From Polaromonas sp. (GTDB taxonomy: Bacteria > Pseudomonadota > Gammaproteobacteria > Burkholderiales > Burkholderiaceae_C): a stretch of DNA of 49,900 nucleotides. The translations under genes were made by a program, and so were the position numbers. The stretch lies in contig JAIPCZ010000017.1 of NCBI GenBank assembly GCA_021737975.1, forward strand, positions 1 to 49,900, read 5' to 3'. The notes under the pieces were generated by a model, which saw nothing but the letters and a program-made list of their open reading frames with translations, had not been told where the DNA came from and did not search any database. Below are positions 19,470-28,188 of this stretch, in pieces (position 1 is the first letter of the stretch; every line of letters begins with the position of its first letter).

Positions 19470-20921
19470 ATGAGCCAAAACCAATTCGAGAAAAAATCCC
19501 AGGCCTGGTCGGCGCTGTTTTCAGAGCCCATGAGCGATCTGGTCAAGCGCTACACCTCGAGCGTTTCTTTTGACAAGCGCCTGTGGCAGGCCGACATCAC
19601 CGGCTCGCTGGCGCACGCGGACATGCTGTCGGCGCAGGGCATCATCAGCGCCCAGGACCTGGCGGACATCACGCGCGGCATGGCGCAGATCCGCAGCGAG
19701 ATCGAGTCCGGCGCGTTCGAGTGGGAGCTCGACCTGGAAGACGTGCACCTCAACATCGAGGCGCGCCTGACCCGGCTCGTGGGCGACGCGGGCAAGCGCC
19801 TGCACACCGGGCGTTCGCGCAACGACCAGGTGGCCACCGATGTGCGGCTGTGGCTGCGCGGCGAGATCGACCTGATCAGCGCCCTGCTGACTGACTTGCA
19901 GCAGGCCTTGCTCGATGTGGCCGACCCCTATGTCGACGTTATCCTGCCCGGCTTCACGCACCTGCAGGTGGCGCAACCCGTGAGCTTTGGCCACCACCTG
20001 CTGGCCTACGTGGAAATGTTCAGCCGCGACGCCGAGCGCATGGCGGACGTGCGCCGACGCGTCAACCGCCTGCCGCTGGGCGCGGCCGCACTCGCGGGCA
20101 CCAGCTACCCGCTCGACCGCGAACGCGTGGCACGCGCCCTGGGCATGGTCGACGCCCAAGGGCAGGCGCAGGTGTGCCAGAACTCGCTCGATGCGGTGAG
20201 TGACCGCGACTTCGCCATCGAGTCCAGCGCCGCCGCCTCGCTGTGTATGGTGCACATCAGCCGCCTCAGCGAAGAGCTCATCTTGTGGATGAGCCAGAAC
20301 TTCGGTTTCATCAAAATCGCCGACCGCTTCACCACCGGCAGTTCCATCATGCCGCAGAAGAAAAACCCCGACGTGCCCGAGCTGGCGCGCGGCAAGACCG
20401 GCCGGGTCGTGGGGCACCTGATGGGCCTGATCACACTCATGAAAGGCCAGCCGCTGGCCTACAACAAGGACAACCAGGAAGACAAGGAGCCGCTGTTCGA
20501 CACCGTGGACACACTCACCGACACGCTGCGCATTTTTGCCGAGATGATCGGCGGCCAGCTGAACCCGGCCAGCGGGAAAAAGGAAGGCGGCATCACCGTG
20601 AACGCCCCCGCCATGGAGCAGGCCGCCCTGCGCGGCTACGCCACCGCGACCGACCTGGCCGACTACCTGGTCAAGAAAGGCCTGCCGTTCCGTGACGCGC
20701 ACGAAACCGTCGCGCATGCGGTCAAGGCCGCCGTCACGCACCAGGTGGACCTGTCGGAACTGCCGCTGGCAGTGCTGCAGGGTTTTCATGCGAGCATCGA
20801 AAAAGATGTTTACGAAGTCCTGAGCCTGCGCGGCTCGCTCAACGCCCGTGACATACTGGGCGGCACCGCACCAAACCAGGTGCGCGCCCAAATCGCCCGG
20901 CACCGGGCCCGACTGGGATAA
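19470..20921 (+). CDS. argH: Argininosuccinate lyase
   Basis: This 483-residue enzyme performs the last step of arginine synthesis, splitting argininosuccinate into arginine and fumarate. The fumarase/aspartase superfamily signature [12 protein letters not shown] carries the catalytic Ser loop. Other conserved stretches are [32 protein letters not shown] and SYPLDRE. The ATG at 19470 is chosen; a GTG directly before it is also in frame. The gene is divergent from the AlgZ-like kinase. Confidence 0.97.
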   Translation: MSQNQFEKKSQAWSALFSEPMSDLVKRYTSSVSFDKRLWQADITGSLAHADMLSAQGIISAQDLADITRGMAQIRSEIESGAFEWELDLEDVHLNIEARLTRLVGDAGKRLHTGRSRNDQVATDVRLWLRGEIDLISALLTDLQQALLDVADPYVDVILPGFTHLQVAQPVSFGHHLLAYVEMFSRDAERMADVRRRVNRLPLGAAALAGTSYPLDRERVARALGMVDAQGQAQVCQNSLDAVSDRDFAIESSAAASLCMVHISRLSEELILWMSQNFGFIKIADRFTTGSSIMPQKKNPDVPELARGKTGRVVGHLMGLITLMKGQPLAYNKDNQEDKEPLFDTVDTLTDTLRIFAEMIGGQLNPASGKKEGGITVNAPAMEQAALRGYATATDLADYLVKKGLPFRDAHETVAHAVKAAVTHQVDLSELPLAVLQGFHASIEKDVYEVLSLRGSLNARDILGGTAPNQVRAQIARHRARLG

Positions 20922-20936
20922 AACTGGGTTAACCAC

Positions 20937-21452
20937 ATGACTTCACCTGAAACCACCGAGATCATTCCCCCCTACACAACGGGCTGGCGCCTGGCGACGA
21001 TTGTTTGCCTGGTGATCCTGGCCGTGGCGGCTGCCAGCGGGGTGGGCATGTACGAGATGTTCAACGCACAAATCGGCCACCTGCAGGCCAAGCTCAAGAA
21101 TGTGCCGCAAACCAAATTCGTCGCTGTGCTGCTCGACGCCCAGCTGGCGCCCGGCGTGCTGGTCACCTTCGACCCGCAGGACGGCTTCCTGCAATTGCAG
21201 CGCCTGACCGACATCAAGGAAGGACAGAACGACAGCATGCAGCTGTGGGACATCAGCTTGCCCAGCCAGCCCAAGTCGCTGGGTGTGCTGACGCCAAAAC
21301 TCAAGACCGCGCAACTGCCTGCAACAGAGAAAACCCTTGCCGCGGTGAAACAGCTGGCGATCAGTGTCGAAAACCGCGGTGGTGCCGAGCCCGGTGCGCA
21401 ACCACTGCAGCCCTACCTGTACCGTGGCGCGCTGATCCTGAAGGCCTTTTAA
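20937..21452 (+). CDS. Single-pass membrane protein with RskA-like domain
   Basis: This 171-residue protein has a short cytoplasmic N-terminus, a membrane helix at about 17-40 (LATIVCLVILAVAAASGVGM) and a soluble C-terminal domain. The run VAVLLDAQLAPGVLVTF, then MQLWDISLPSQPKSLGVL, resembles the C-terminal domain of RskA-type anti-sigma factors, where an ELW...P.SLG pattern is typical. The N-terminal zinc-finger-like anti-sigma domain is missing and no sigma-factor gene is adjacent. The gene starts 15 bases after argH ends, so it may be co-transcribed with it. The domain match is by eye and should be treated as probable; function is unknown. Confidence 0.6.
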   Translation: MTSPETTEIIPPYTTGWRLATIVCLVILAVAAASGVGMYEMFNAQIGHLQAKLKNVPQTKFVAVLLDAQLAPGVLVTFDPQDGFLQLQRLTDIKEGQNDSMQLWDISLPSQPKSLGVLTPKLKTAQLPATEKTLAAVKQLAISVENRGGAEPGAQPLQPYLYRGALILKAF

Positions 21453-21462
21453 AAGACATTGC

Positions 21463-21498
21463 GGGTCAGACCACTCGCGCAGCGACGTGCTCTGACCC
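21463..21498. repeat. GGGTCAGA/TCTGACCC inverted repeat between convergent genes
   Basis: Exact 8-bp arms at 21463-21470 and 21491-21498 enclose 20 bases. The element lies in the 53-base gap between the RskA-like gene and the convergent oxidoreductase gene. It could act as a two-way transcription stop, although no T-run is present, or be a remnant of a small mobile element. Confidence 0.5.
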
Positions 21499-21505
21499 CA
21501 ACTGA

Positions 21506-22630
21506 TTAGTCGAACCTTCCGGCCGCGAGCGCCTCCAGGCGCACGCCCAGTGCCGCCATGGCGGTCGGCACACCCAATCCGCGCACCAGGGCCGCGGTGA
21601 GTTCACCCATGGCGGGCGCAGTCTGAATGCCATAACCGCCCTGCCCCGCCAGCCAGAAAAAACCTGGCGCATCGGGTGCAAAACCGACCACCGGGGTCTT
21701 GTCAGCCACAAACGAGCGAAGACCCGCCCATTTGCGCCGCAGCTGCCTGATCTGCAAGGTGGTGGCGGATTCAAGCCGGTCCACCGCGATCGCCACATCG
21801 AGTTCCTCGGGCTGGACATCCTGCGCGGGCACCGGGTCGGCATTGGCAGGCGACACCAGCAACAGCCCGGCCTCGGGTTTGAAATAGAAAGTCTCGGCGG
21901 CATCGATCACCAGGGGCCAAGGCTGGAACTGCACGGACGCTGGTAGCTCGCAGGTGAGCGCCGTGCGCCGCATCGGCACGAGGCCCACCGGCCTGACACC
22001 GGCCAGTTGCGCCAGTTCGTCGCACCAGGCCCCGGCCGCATTGACCAGCACCGGCGCGCTGAATTGCCCGGCGGCCGTCTCGACACACCAGGCCCGGCCG
22101 TCATGACTGATCCGGGCAACCCCGGCGTCGCACACCAACTGCGCCCCAGCCACGCTGGCACCGCGCAAAAAACCCTGGTGAATGCCATGCACGTCCAGGT
22201 CCATGGCGTCGGGCTCGTACATCCCGCAAACCGCGGCCTCGGGCTTGAGAACAGGCAAGCGCTGCAGTATCTTTTCCTGCGTCCACCATTCGATGCCGGG
22301 CACCAGGGCGCGCATGGCGTGCAGCCGCTGGCGCAGCGCGTCGTGGTCAGACGCCCGGCCCACGATCAGCGCGCCACGCGGCGTCACCAGCGGATGGGGT
22401 GAAAAACCTTCTGGCGGGTGAAAGTAAAAGTTCCTGGAGGCGGTGGTGATGGCGCGCACCGTGGCATTGCCATAGGTCTCCGAATACAGCGCGGCCGAGC
22501 GCCCGGTCGAATGGTAGCCGGGCTGCGACTCGCGCTCCAGCACCGTGACCTTGACATGGGGCGCCAGAAAATAAGCTGCCGAGGCGCCCGCCATGCCCGC
22601 GCCGATGATGAGAACGTCTGTGGATTGCAT
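21506..22630 (-). CDS. FAD-dependent oxidoreductase (DAO family)
   Basis: This 374-residue enzyme is of the D-amino-acid/glycine/sarcosine oxidase fold. The N-terminal FAD-binding GxGxxG is in VLIIGAGMAGASAAYFLAP, followed by an acidic strand end (VTVLERES) and GRSAALYSETYG, a substrate-side loop of this subgroup. A C-terminal flavin contact lies in FWLAGQGGYGIQTAPAMGEL. Substrate is not determinable: deamination or dehydrogenation of an amino or 2-hydroxy acid is likely. The ATG at 22630 is preferred to an in-frame GTG at 22660. It is divergent from lldD, so the two may share regulation. Confidence 0.88.
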   Translation of the reverse strand: MQSTDVLIIGAGMAGASAAYFLAPHVKVTVLERESQPGYHSTGRSAALYSETYGNATVRAITTASRNFYFHPPEGFSPHPLVTPRGALIVGRASDHDALRQRLHAMRALVPGIEWWTQEKILQRLPVLKPEAAVCGMYEPDAMDLDVHGIHQGFLRGASVAGAQLVCDAGVARISHDGRAWCVETAAGQFSAPVLVNAAGAWCDELAQLAGVRPVGLVPMRRTALTCELPASVQFQPWPLVIDAAETFYFKPEAGLLLVSPANADPVPAQDVQPEELDVAIAVDRLESATTLQIRQLRRKWAGLRSFVADKTPVVGFAPDAPGFFWLAGQGGYGIQTAPAMGELTAALVRGLGVPTAMAALGVRLEALAAGRFD

Positions 22631-22725
22631 GAACTGCCCTGAAACATGGGGTGGAATCACTTTAACGCATCAGGAGGGTCCAATCGCACTGGCATTACCA
22701 TGCAGGTACTTTCCAGGAGACCCTG

Positions 22726-23880
22726 ATGCCCGTCATCACCAACATCGAAGACCTGCGCCTGCTGGCCCAAAAGCGTGTGCCGCGCATGTTTTACCAATAC
22801 GCCGACTCGGGTTCGTGGACCGAGTCCACCTACCGCGCCAACTCCGAGGATTTTCGGAAAATTCTGCTGCGCCAGCGGGTGGCTGTCAACATCGAGCATC
22901 GCAGCACCGCCAGCACCATGATCGGCCAAAAGGTCGCCATGCCGGTGGCCATTGCGCCCACTGGCCTGACCGGCATGCAGTGCGCTGACGGCGAGATCAA
23001 GGCGGCCAATGCGGCCAAGAAATTTGGCATACCATTCACGCTGTCCACCATGAGCATTTGCTCGATCGAAGACGTGGCCGCCGGGACCGGTGGCCACCCG
23101 TTCTGGTTCCAGTTGTATGTGATGAAAGACCGCGACTACATTGAGCGCCTGATCGACCGCGCCAAGGCCGCCAACTGCTCGGCCCTGATGCTCACGCTGG
23201 ACCTGCAAATCATTGGCCAGCGCCACAACGACCTGCGCAACGGCCTGTCGGCTCCACCCAAACTCACCGTGCGCAACCTGCTCAACATGATGACCAAGCC
23301 GCGTTGGGGTTTGGGCATGCTGGGCACCCAGCGGCGCGGCTTCGGCAACATCGTCGGCCACGTCAAGGGGGTCGAGAACATGGGCAGTTTGAGCGAATGG
23401 ACCGCCAAACAATTTGACCCGGCCCTGAGTTGGAACGACGTGGAATGGATCAAAAAACGCTGGGGCGGCAAGCTCATCCTCAAGGGTATTCAGGACGCCG
23501 AAGACGCCCGACTGGCGGTGGCTTCAGGGGCTGATGCGCTGGTGGTGAGCAACCACGGCGGCCGCCAGCTCGATGGCGCTCCCTCATCGATCAGCGCCCT
23601 GCCCGCCATCGTCGATGCCGTGGGCAGCCAGATCGAGGTGCACATGGACGGCGGCATTCGCAGCGGGCAGGATGTGCTGAAAGCCCGTGCCCTGGGCGCC
23701 CGCGGAACCTACATTGGCCGCGCCTTTTTGTATGGCCTTGGGGCCATGGGCGAAGCCGGTGTGACCAAGGCGCTGGAGATCATCCACAAGGAACTCGACC
23801 TGACCATGGCCTTCTGCGGTCACACGCACATTGACCAAGTGGACAAGGGGCTGTTGCTGCCGGGGACGTATCCCACATAG
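22726..23880 (+). CDS. lldD: FMN-dependent L-lactate dehydrogenase / 2-hydroxyacid oxidase
   Basis: This 384-residue TIM-barrel flavoenzyme oxidises L-lactate (or a related L-2-hydroxy acid) to the keto acid and passes electrons to the respiratory chain. It shows the N-terminal MFYQYADSGSWTEST, the FMN site in PVAIAPTGLTGM, WFQLYVMKDRD, the catalytic His/Arg loop VSNHGGRQLDGAPSSI and the phosphate-binding DGGIRSGQDVLKARALGA. Length fits the family. The exact 2-hydroxyacid is uncertain, since mandelate and glycolate enzymes are similar. A second, damaged copy of its 3' end lies about 1 kb downstream. Confidence 0.88.
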   Translation: MPVITNIEDLRLLAQKRVPRMFYQYADSGSWTESTYRANSEDFRKILLRQRVAVNIEHRSTASTMIGQKVAMPVAIAPTGLTGMQCADGEIKAANAAKKFGIPFTLSTMSICSIEDVAAGTGGHPFWFQLYVMKDRDYIERLIDRAKAANCSALMLTLDLQIIGQRHNDLRNGLSAPPKLTVRNLLNMMTKPRWGLGMLGTQRRGFGNIVGHVKGVENMGSLSEWTAKQFDPALSWNDVEWIKKRWGGKLILKGIQDAEDARLAVASGADALVVSNHGGRQLDGAPSSISALPAIVDAVGSQIEVHMDGGIRSGQDVLKARALGARGTYIGRAFLYGLGAMGEAGVTKALEIIHKELDLTMAFCGHTHIDQVDKGLLLPGTYPT

Positions 23881-23939
23881 GCCGGTCACTTGGAGCAGCC
23901 GGCGTGCTGGCGCAACTGCACCCCGCGCCACTTCATTTT

Positions 23940-24644
23940 CTACACAAATTCGTCAAGCCTGCGCAGCAAATTCACACGCATTGGCCGAACGAAGTGTGCG
24001 CCGCCGGCGCTCATGTGGGGTGCAAAGCGTTCCTGCACCTTCTGCAAAGTCGCGGCATCAAGACGATGGTTGGCATACGTCACGCCAATCATGCGCGTCT
24101 CAAAATCTGCAAAGTCGCGGTAATGCACCGGCACATCGAACAGGGTCTCGCTGAGTTGCTCCCAATCCCCCATGGATACCGCCGTCTGCATCGCCCGCAG
24201 AGCAGCGGCACGCACCAGTTCCTCATCGTGAAACAAACGCATCACTTCGTTGAGCGCACCCGCAAACACAGGCTCCGACACATAGAGCAGCCCGCCAGGT
24301 TTCAATACCCGGTGGACTTCCGACAAGGCCTGCACCAGTTGCTGCGATGGCACGTGGTGCAAGGACTTCAACATCAACGCCAGGTCAAAAGCCCCTGATG
24401 GAAGCGGGATGGACTGTGCGCCCGCCTCGATGAATTGAAGTCTCTGCAATGGCTTGAGCAGGTTCTTTGCGTGCTGGCGCTCATCCACTTCCAGGGCGAC
24501 GATCTCACTGGCAGGAAACCGCGCCAGCAGCTTGCGTGACAACTCTGCCGCGCCGCAACCCAGCTCGATGATTTTGTGGTGTTGATCCAGGTCGACCAGC
24601 CTGTGCAGCAAGTCAAGTTCATCAGTGACCAAGAGAGTGGACAT
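23940..24644 (-). CDS. Class I SAM-dependent methyltransferase
   Basis: This 234-residue Rossmann-fold methyltransferase has motif I in KIIELGCGAAELSRKLL, an acidic residue binding the SAM ribose in IVALEVDER, motif IV in FDLALMLKSLHHVP and the post-IV segment EVHRVLKPGGLLYVSEPVF. It belongs to the broad Methyltransf_11/UbiE-like group; the substrate is unknown. The ATG at 24644 is preferred to a TTG at 24665. The gene is on the opposite strand to its neighbours and lies exactly between lldD and a partial lldD copy, suggesting arrival by recombination. Confidence 0.85.
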   Translation of the reverse strand: MSTLLVTDELDLLHRLVDLDQHHKIIELGCGAAELSRKLLARFPASEIVALEVDERQHAKNLLKPLQRLQFIEAGAQSIPLPSGAFDLALMLKSLHHVPSQQLVQALSEVHRVLKPGGLLYVSEPVFAGALNEVMRLFHDEELVRAAALRAMQTAVSMGDWEQLSETLFDVPVHYRDFADFETRMIGVTYANHRLDAATLQKVQERFAPHMSAGGAHFVRPMRVNLLRRLDEFV

Positions 24645-25222
24645 CAGATCTTTCGAGACAATCAAGACATGAAAACTGCCGTCTGGCCTTCATGCGCCAG
24701 ACGGCAGGCATACGCTAATAATAACCAAGCGGCTTCCGCAACACCGCCGCGGCCGAGGCAGAGCCCAGACCCGGCGCCAGGCTGGTACCCTGGCGAAGCC
24801 GGTGTCACCCGCGCGCTGGAGATCATCCGCAAGGAATTCGACCTGATCGTGATCTTTTGCGTTCACACGAACATTGGCAAAGTGGAAAGGAGGCATTTTC
24901 TGCCGGTGAGGTATTCCACCTCGGCGTTCGCCCATTTTTTTGATCGGCCGTAAAGGGCGACTGGAAGTCTTTATCGAAGGAACTGACTTGATCGATCCAG
25001 ACGATCTCGTGTACCGCCAACAGCCGGGATGCAGCTTTAAGAGACGATCACCACGGGCGGCTTTTTGGAACGCCACTTACTTGCTAGCTGGTTTTTGCTT
25101 CATCTTGACCCAAATAACTATGCTGCAGCAAGAGTTTTTCTGGACACATGGCGTATAGTCATAGCGTTTTTAAAAGCTGCTTTGACTAAGGATGACTCTG
25201 ATAGACGCTCATACTGGCACCC
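24645..25222. other. 578-base intergenic region
   Basis: This stretch between the methyltransferase and the first PAS/GGDEF/EAL gene holds a decayed lldD 3' fragment (24794-24920) and otherwise no credible coding sequence. Its base composition is visibly more A+T-rich in the last 200 bases. A TATAGT hexamer at 25154-25159 could serve as a -10 element for the gene starting at 25223, but no convincing -35 element is spaced correctly. Confidence 0.6.
24794..24920 (+). pseudogene. Decayed duplicate of the lldD 3' end
   Basis: This segment aligns without gaps to lldD 23751-23877 (constant offset of 1043 bases). The encoded residues GEAGVTRALEIIRKEFDL correspond to GEAGVTKALEIIHKELDL of the intact enzyme, and the similarity continues through FCVHTNIGKVE (intact: FCGHTHIDQVD) to the C-terminus. 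No barrel domain precedes it, so it cannot encode an active enzyme. Several changes, including replacement of the stop region, show it has drifted. It is the footprint of a duplication or recombination that brackets the methyltransferase gene. Confidence 0.85.
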
Positions 25223-28159
25223 ATGACAAGGAAACTTTCACAACGTGAGGCCGAGGTTCATCGCTTAACTGTCGAAAACAAGCGGCTGAAAAGGATCTTG
25301 GCATTTGAGGCCAACACGTCGGCCGGCGAGCTGCTGGAGGGCGAAGAGCGTCTGGACCAAGCCAACCTAGATTTGCGTTTAGTCCTGAACGACATGCCGG
25401 CCATGATCAGTTACTGGGACAGGAATTTGCGCAACCGCTTCAGCAATACCGCTTACATCGAATGGTACAGTGATGTTGCCACTTCAATGACCGGAAAACA
25501 CCTCCGTGAGGTCATTGGCGAGGAGCGGTATCAACTCAACCTACCCTACATCGAAGCTGCGCTACGAGGGGAAGCTCAGGAATTTGAGAGCGCCATCCCA
25601 ACACCTGATGGCAACCAGGTGCGCCATTCACTGATACGGTACGTACCGGATATTTCGGATGGCGAAGTTCAAGGGTTCTACGCCATGTTGAGCGACGTTA
25701 GCCGCCTCAAGCAAACCGAAACGGCACTGCGGGAAAAAGATCAAAAATTGAACGGCCTTTACGAGCTTTCGTCGCTCGGTATTGCGCTGGCCAGCATGAG
25801 CGGAAGATTCATTGAGTTCAATGCATCATTTTGTGCGATCTGTGGCTACGAAGCCCAAGAGCTAAAGAACCTGGATTATTGGAAACTGACACCCGAGAAA
25901 TATGCGGCAACTGAGGCGATTGAGCTTGAGGCCATAAAACGAACCGGCCACTTCGGTCCCTACGAAAAGGAATACATCCGCAAGGACGGCAGCCTGATTC
26001 CCGTATCGCTGTCTGGTGTCCTGATCACTGGCCAGGATGACCAACCGTACATCTGGTTTATCGTGGAAGACATCACCGAGCGCAAACACAGGGAAGAACA
26101 AATCGAGGATCAGCGCCGCTTTCTGGAGACGGTGAATGACAACGTCCAAGCCAATGTCTACATCAAGGACGAGGATGGCCGCTACCTCTACGTCAACCAG
26201 ACTGTCGCTACCGTCTTTGGCCGCCCGATTGCGGACATTCTCGGTAAATCGGACATTGAAATTCATCCGCCGCAGACCGCTCGGAAACTCATGGCGTTTG
26301 ATAGCGAAGTGCTACTGAATGGTGTCAGGCACGCGGCTGAAGAGATGGTACCCGACGAAAGCGGCGCACACCGCTATTACTGGTCGGTCAAGATGCCCAT
26401 CGCAATACGTAATCACCCCAATGCGCTGATCGGCTTTTCCACTGACATCACCGAACGCAAGGCCGCCGAAGACGCCCAGCGCATTGCCTCTACTGCTTTC
26501 GAGTCCCAGCAGAGCACGTTCATCACCGATGCGAACAAAGTGATTCTGCGGGTTAACAAAGCCTTCACCGAAGTCACCGGTTACACCCTGCAAGAAGCGG
26601 TTGGCCAAACGCCGGCCTTACTCAAATCGGAGCGTCAGAATGCTGCCTTTTATGCAGCCATGTGGGATAGCATCAGCCGCACTGGCACCTGGCAGGGTGA
26701 AATATGGAACCGGCGCAAGAACGGCGACGTATACCCAGAGCACCTAAGCATCAGCAGCGTCAAGAACGAGACTGGCTTGGTGACCCATTACGTTGGAACT
26801 TTCAGCGACCTCACTTCTGACAAAGCCGCCGAGGAACAGAGCCGGAAGCTGGCCTACACCGACACGCTGACTGGCTTGCCCAATCGCATCATGCTCATTG
26901 TCCGGCTGCAACAGGCGGTGATGGCAGCTGAAAACCAGAACTATCGAAGTGCGCTGCTGATGGTTGATCTTGACCATTTCAAGAACATCAACGACTCCCT
27001 GGGGCACGATCTGGGTGACGAAGTGCTGAAATGCATTGCCAACCGTCTGAGCGCTTTGGTGCAACGTGAGTGCGACAGCGTGGCGCGACTTGGTGCTGAT
27101 GAATTTGGGGTGCTTCTGGACCATCTGAGCCCGGACCTGGAGACCGCGCTCCAGGAAGCTGAAGCAGTGACCCACAGGATCCTTGAGGCGATCCGGGAAC
27201 CCTACCAGAATGCCAACTCCCGGGTTACGTTCACGGCCAGCATTGGCATCACTTTGTTAGGTAAAAAACAGGAGCAAATCCTGGCTTCTTTGAAGCGGGC
27301 CGAACTGGCCATGTTCCACGCCAAGTCCGCCGGGGGCAACGACCTGCAATTCTTCGACCCACAGATGCAGGCCACGGTCAATGCCCGTGTGGCACTGGAG
27401 GCGGCTTTGCGCGAGGCGGTCCAGACCCAGCAGTTCACCCTGCACTACCAGGCGCAGGTCTCGGACAGCGAAGGCATCATCGGGGTCGAGGCTTTGCTGC
27501 GCTGGTTTGATCCCAAACGCGGCATGATCTCGCCCGCCGAGTTCATCCCGCTGGCCGAGGCAAATGGTTTGATCCTGCCAATAGGCGCTTGGGTTCTGGA
27601 GACCGCCTGCCAGCAACTGGCAGCGTGGGCCCACCAACCTCGCATGGCACACCTGAGCATTGCCGTTAACGTCAGCGCCCGGCAATTTCGTGAAAGCGGC
27701 TTTGTTGACCAGGTGCTCACGGCGCTGGAGCGCAGTGGGGCCAACCCAAATCTCCTCAAGCTTGAACCCACAGAGTCAGTCTTGATCACCAACATTGAGG
27801 ATGTGATCGCAAAGATGACCGCGCTCAGGGAACATGGCGTCGGTTTTTCCATTGATGACTTTGGCACAGGCTATTCATCGCTGGCCTATCTAAAGCGATT
27901 GCCGCTGGAGCAGCTCAAGATCGACCAAGGTTTTGTGCGCGATATCCTGACGAACCCCGACGATGCGGCGATTGTCAGGGCGATCATTGCAATGGCCACC
28001 AGCATGGGGATGGGTGTAATTGCTGAAGGAGTGGAGACCGAAGCGCAGCGCGACTTTTTGACATCTCTGGGCTGCCATACTTACCAGGGCTATCTGTTTA
28101 GCAAGCCGCTGCCGGTTGCGGAGTTTGAGACACTGCTGAAGCGGCTTGGTCGCGCTTGA
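25223..28159 (+). CDS. PAS-GGDEF-EAL cyclic-di-GMP protein with GADEF variant
   Basis: This 978-residue protein has no membrane helix. An N-terminal coiled coil (1-45) is followed by four PAS-type modules (about 48-165, 172-290, 295-415, 420-535), a GGDEF domain (about 540-705) and an EAL domain (about 730-975). The diguanylate cyclase signature is altered to GADEF (624-628), while the inhibitory RxxD motif (RECD) upstream is kept. The EAL domain looks active: EALLR (756-760), NVSARQF, IDDFGTGYSSL, LKIDQGF and AEGVETEAQ are all present. The likely net activity is c-di-GMP phosphodiesterase, possibly regulated through the PAS modules and the GGDEF-like domain. It runs into the next gene of similar design. 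Confidence 0.92.
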   Translation: MTRKLSQREAEVHRLTVENKRLKRILAFEANTSAGELLEGEERLDQANLDLRLVLNDMPAMISYWDRNLRNRFSNTAYIEWYSDVATSMTGKHLREVIGEERYQLNLPYIEAALRGEAQEFESAIPTPDGNQVRHSLIRYVPDISDGEVQGFYAMLSDVSRLKQTETALREKDQKLNGLYELSSLGIALASMSGRFIEFNASFCAICGYEAQELKNLDYWKLTPEKYAATEAIELEAIKRTGHFGPYEKEYIRKDGSLIPVSLSGVLITGQDDQPYIWFIVEDITERKHREEQIEDQRRFLETVNDNVQANVYIKDEDGRYLYVNQTVATVFGRPIADILGKSDIEIHPPQTARKLMAFDSEVLLNGVRHAAEEMVPDESGAHRYYWSVKMPIAIRNHPNALIGFSTDITERKAAEDAQRIASTAFESQQSTFITDANKVILRVNKAFTEVTGYTLQEAVGQTPALLKSERQNAAFYAAMWDSISRTGTWQGEIWNRRKNGDVYPEHLSISSVKNETGLVTHYVGTFSDLTSDKAAEEQSRKLAYTDTLTGLPNRIMLIVRLQQAVMAAENQNYRSALLMVDLDHFKNINDSLGHDLGDEVLKCIANRLSALVQRECDSVARLGADEFGVLLDHLSPDLETALQEAEAVTHRILEAIREPYQNANSRVTFTASIGITLLGKKQEQILASLKRAELAMFHAKSAGGNDLQFFDPQMQATVNARVALEAALREAVQTQQFTLHYQAQVSDSEGIIGVEALLRWFDPKRGMISPAEFIPLAEANGLILPIGAWVLETACQQLAAWAHQPRMAHLSIAVNVSARQFRESGFVDQVLTALERSGANPNLLKLEPTESVLITNIEDVIAKMTALREHGVGFSIDDFGTGYSSLAYLKRLPLEQLKIDQGFVRDILTNPDDAAIVRAIIAMATSMGMGVIAEGVETEAQRDFLTSLGCHTYQGYLFSKPLPVAEFETLLKRLGRA

Positions 28160-28188
28160 CGCAGATCAATGACTCTGCACGAGCCGCA

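Noticed and set aside
19521-20936. Open frame of 471 codons antisense to argH
   Set aside because: argH has full family motifs; the antisense frame is a codon-bias shadow with no domain.
22657-23412. Open frame of 251 codons antisense to lldD
   Set aside because: It mirrors an intact lldD coding region and resembles no family.
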